A stretch of DNA of 7,103 nucleotides from Deltaproteobacteria bacterium (lineage in GTDB: Bacteria; Desulfobacterota; Binatia; DP-6), in the NCBI GenBank assembly GCA_005879205.1, contig VBLD01000133.1, forward strand, positions 1 through 7,103, read 5' to 3'. Made by a program: the position numbers and the translations under genes. The stretch's first letter is position 1, and each line of letters starts with the position of its first letter. Of the stretch, positions 5,391-7,103 are shown in pieces. The notes beneath the pieces are model-generated. The model was not told where the DNA came from, made no database searches, and worked only from the letters and a program-made list of their open reading frames with translations.

Positions 5391-6701
5391 TTGAAACGGA
5401 AGCTGGTCACGCTGACCTGCGTCGCCGCGCTGTTGCCCGTGGGGCACGCAGACGGCGCGCGTCGCAAGCGCCCGGCGCGACCGGCTCATCGCCACGGCAA
5501 GCCGTGCGACGCGGGCGCGATGACGTCGCCCCGCCGGAGCTGCACGCGCGGGACGCGAGGCTCCGCCGTCGAGCATCTGAACGTGCGGCGCGGCGATACG
5601 CTCGAGGAGCTCCTCGCGGCGCGCGGTATCGGCACCATCGAGGCACGGCGCTGGCTCGCGGCTGCGGCCCGCGTCTACGACCTGCGCCGCATCCATCCCC
5701 GGCGGGCCGTGAACCTCACCTTCGACCGCGCCACCCACGCGCTCGAAGCCGTGCGCTATCAGATCGACGGCCGCACGCTGCTCGTCCTCGAGGCGCAGGA
5801 CGACGGGACGATCGCGGCTCGCCGCGAGCTGCTGCCCTACTTCGTCGAGGTGAAGGGGGTGGCGACCCGGATCGAGCGCGGCTTGCGTGAGGACAGCCTC
5901 GAGCTCGGGCTGCCCGCGCGCGTGGTGTCCGACCTGGCCGACATCTTCGGATGGGACGTGGACGTCGCCAGCGGTCTCCATCCGGGCGACGAGCTGCGCG
6001 TCGTCTACGAGCACATCTGGCAGACGGGCGGCGCGAGCCCGGAACCTGGAAACGTCCTCGGCGCCGAGATCGTGTCTCGCGGGCGGGCGACCACCGCGAT
6101 CTTCTTCGAGGACGTGGACGGTAACGGAGGCTACTACCGGCCGAGCGGTGATGCCCTCTCGCGGACCTTCCTCCGCTACCCCCTCGACTTCACGGAGATC
6201 ACCTCCGACTTCTCGCTTCTGCGGCGCCATCCGATCCTGCACATCTTCCGGCCCCATCTCGGAGTCGATTTCGCCGCCCCGCGCGGCACCCCCGTGCGCG
6301 CCGTCGCCAACGGCATGGTCCGCTTCGCCGGACGGCTGCGGGAGCTCGGCCGTTGCGTGCGCATCGATCACGCGGGAGCCCTCACCTCGTCCTACGGCCA
6401 CCTCTCGGCCGTCGCCCCGGGCGTGCTGGTGGGCTCGGTGGTCAAGCGGGGGCAGGTGATCGGCTACGTGGGCGCGACGGGACTCGCGACCGGTCCCCAC
6501 CTCCACTACGCGCTCGATCGCGACGGCGAGTACGTGGACCCGTTGGCGCTGACCGGTGCGATCGAGCAGCCGGTCCCGGCCTCGGCACGCCGCGCCTTCG
6601 ACCGCGTGCAGGCCGAAGTGAGCCGCGAGCTCGCCGCGCTCCCCGCAACGACTCGCCCGCTCACCGTCACGCTCTCGCACGTACGGTCCGGGCTGGAGTA
6701 G
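5391..6701 (+). CDS. M23 family peptidoglycan endopeptidase (MepM-like)
   Basis: 436 residues from TTG 5391. The N-terminus is a signal peptide (LKRK, hydrophobic LVTLTCVAALLPV, likely cut after GHA), so the enzyme works in the periplasm. A LysM/OapA-like segment follows (NVRRGDTLEELLAARG), then a beta-rich N-terminal module (YFVEVKGVATRIERG onward) as in MepM/Csd3-type proteins. The C-terminal lysostaphin-type domain has zinc ligands H289 and D293 in HLGVDFAAPRGTPV, H337 in YGHLS, and HxH at 370-372 (GPHLHY). Such enzymes cut peptide crosslinks, making room for new wall. Start: the frame is open back to TTG 5337, but only 5391 gives a normal signal peptide and lies downstream of the TTGACA box; there is no clear ribosome site for any of them. 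It is divergent to ruvX-mltG, and followed by the GDPD gene 4 nt after the stop. All active-site residues are intact. Confidence 0.9.
   Translation: MKRKLVTLTCVAALLPVGHADGARRKRPARPAHRHGKPCDAGAMTSPRRSCTRGTRGSAVEHLNVRRGDTLEELLAARGIGTIEARRWLAAAARVYDLRRIHPRRAVNLTFDRATHALEAVRYQIDGRTLLVLEAQDDGTIAARRELLPYFVEVKGVATRIERGLREDSLELGLPARVVSDLADIFGWDVDVASGLHPGDELRVVYEHIWQTGGASPEPGNVLGAEIVSRGRATTAIFFEDVDGNGGYYRPSGDALSRTFLRYPLDFTEITSDFSLLRRHPILHIFRPHLGVDFAAPRGTPVRAVANGMVRFAGRLRELGRCVRIDHAGALTSSYGHLSAVAPGVLVGSVVKRGQVIGYVGATGLATGPHLHYALDRDGEYVDPLALTGAIEQPVPASARRAFDRVQAEVSRELAALPATTRPLTVTLSHVRSGLE
6695..6698 (+). promoter_or_regulatory. Candidate ribosome binding site of the GDPD gene
   Basis: GGAG, overlapping the end of the M23 gene, 7 nt before the ACG at 6706. 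The spacing is that of a normal ribosome site and points to 6706 as the initiation position despite the missing ATG. Confidence 0.45.
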
Positions 6702-6705
6702 CCGG

Positions 6706-7103
6706 ACGCGCTACCTCGACGGCCCGCGCCCGCGCCTCTTCGCCCACCGCGGCGCCTCCGGGCTGTTTCCCGAGAACACCCTCGAGGCGTTCGCCGCGGG
6801 TCTCGACGCGGGCGCCGAGCGGCTCGAGCTCGACGTGCACGCCACCGCCGACGGCCAGGTGGTGGTGTTCCACGACGAGACGCTGGACCGCACGACGGAC
6901 GGTACGGGTCCCGTCCGCGCCCTGCCGCTGGCCGCGCTGCAACGCCTCGACGCGGGCCATCGCTTTCGGGCGCGCGACGGGACCTATCCGTTCCGCGGCC
7001 GCGGCCTCCGCGTCCCGACCCTCGCGGAGGTCGTCGCGGACTTCCCGGGCGTGCCGCTCAACATCGAGGTGAAGCAGGCCGCGCCGCCGATCGAGGCGGC
7101 CGT
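6706..7103 (+). CDS. Glycerophosphodiester phosphodiesterase, N-terminal part, no standard start codon
   Basis: 132 codons, running off the right edge. Counting from ACG 6706, the frame shows the GDPD signature: LFAHRGASGLFPENT with catalytic His14 and the HRG/PENT motifs, LELDVH with metal ligands Glu41 and Asp43, VVFHDETLDRTTDGTG with catalytic His56, and NIEVKQ with Glu121 and Lys123. These enzymes split glycerophosphodiesters into glycerol-3-phosphate and an alcohol. No signal peptide is seen in this frame, suggesting a cytoplasmic form. Odd feature: between the in-frame TGA at 6619-6621 and the HRG motif there is no ATG, GTG, TTG or CTG. ACG-CGC-TAC-CTC-GAC at 6706 follows GGAG by 7 nt and reads T-R-Y-L-D-G-P-R, where members of this group have M-R-Y-L-D. 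It may be an ACG start, an ATG mutated to ACG, or an upstream indel. Confidence 0.85.

Noticed and set aside
5271..6680. A 469-codon open frame on the minus strand opposite the M23 gene
   Set aside because: It mirrors the M23 codons in a GC-rich antisense frame and has no recognisable domain, while the plus strand has a complete active site.

Overview
The window is very GC-rich, with almost every third codon position G or C and many GTG/TTG starts. Genes are packed in short operons. It reads as chromosomal DNA of a high-GC Gram-negative bacterium: two periplasmic cell-wall enzymes, signal peptides and a secretin-type STN domain. The mix of LexA, an archaeal-type ATP-dependent DNA ligase and STN/HEAT proteins is what I would expect from an uncultured deltaproteobacterial-type lineage (Myxococcota/Binatota-like). 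That placement is an inference. I see no tRNA, rRNA, IS element, CRISPR array or phage gene.

Layout. (1) Minus strand, 1-923: lexA followed by hemW, with GTG start and TGA stop overlapping as GTGA; hemW runs off the left edge. (2) 924-1052: divergent control region, with a candidate lexA promoter overlapping an AATGGC/GCCATT inverted repeat, and a weaker rightward promoter. (3) Plus strand, 1053-3822: a small secreted six-cysteine protein, a full ATP-dependent DNA ligase, and an STN-plus-HEAT-like exported protein whose frame is broken near 3657. (4) Minus strand, 3836-5209: ruvX then mltG, originally joined by another GTGA overlap. ruvX has lost about 13 codons including its DER motif and is shifted out of frame, so an uninterrupted but false RuvX-MltG fusion can be read. 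(5) 5210-5390: divergent control region with an exact TTGACA. (6) Plus strand, 5391-7103: an M23 peptidoglycan endopeptidase, then the start of a glycerophosphodiester phosphodiesterase that has no ATG/GTG/TTG/CTG start; ACG at 6706 sits where the start should be.

How the genes work together: the left half pairs the SOS repressor with a divergently transcribed DNA ligase, which suggests (does not prove) a DNA-damage connection. The right half pairs a lytic transglycosylase with an endopeptidase, divergently transcribed, both acting on peptidoglycan. No clearly new multi-gene system is evident. The points most worth checking are the broken ruvX, the start-less GDPD, the frameshifted STN/HEAT gene, the unassigned LexA operator and the six-cysteine protein. 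Three lesions in about 3 kb (3657-6706) raise the question of assembly or consensus error versus real decay.
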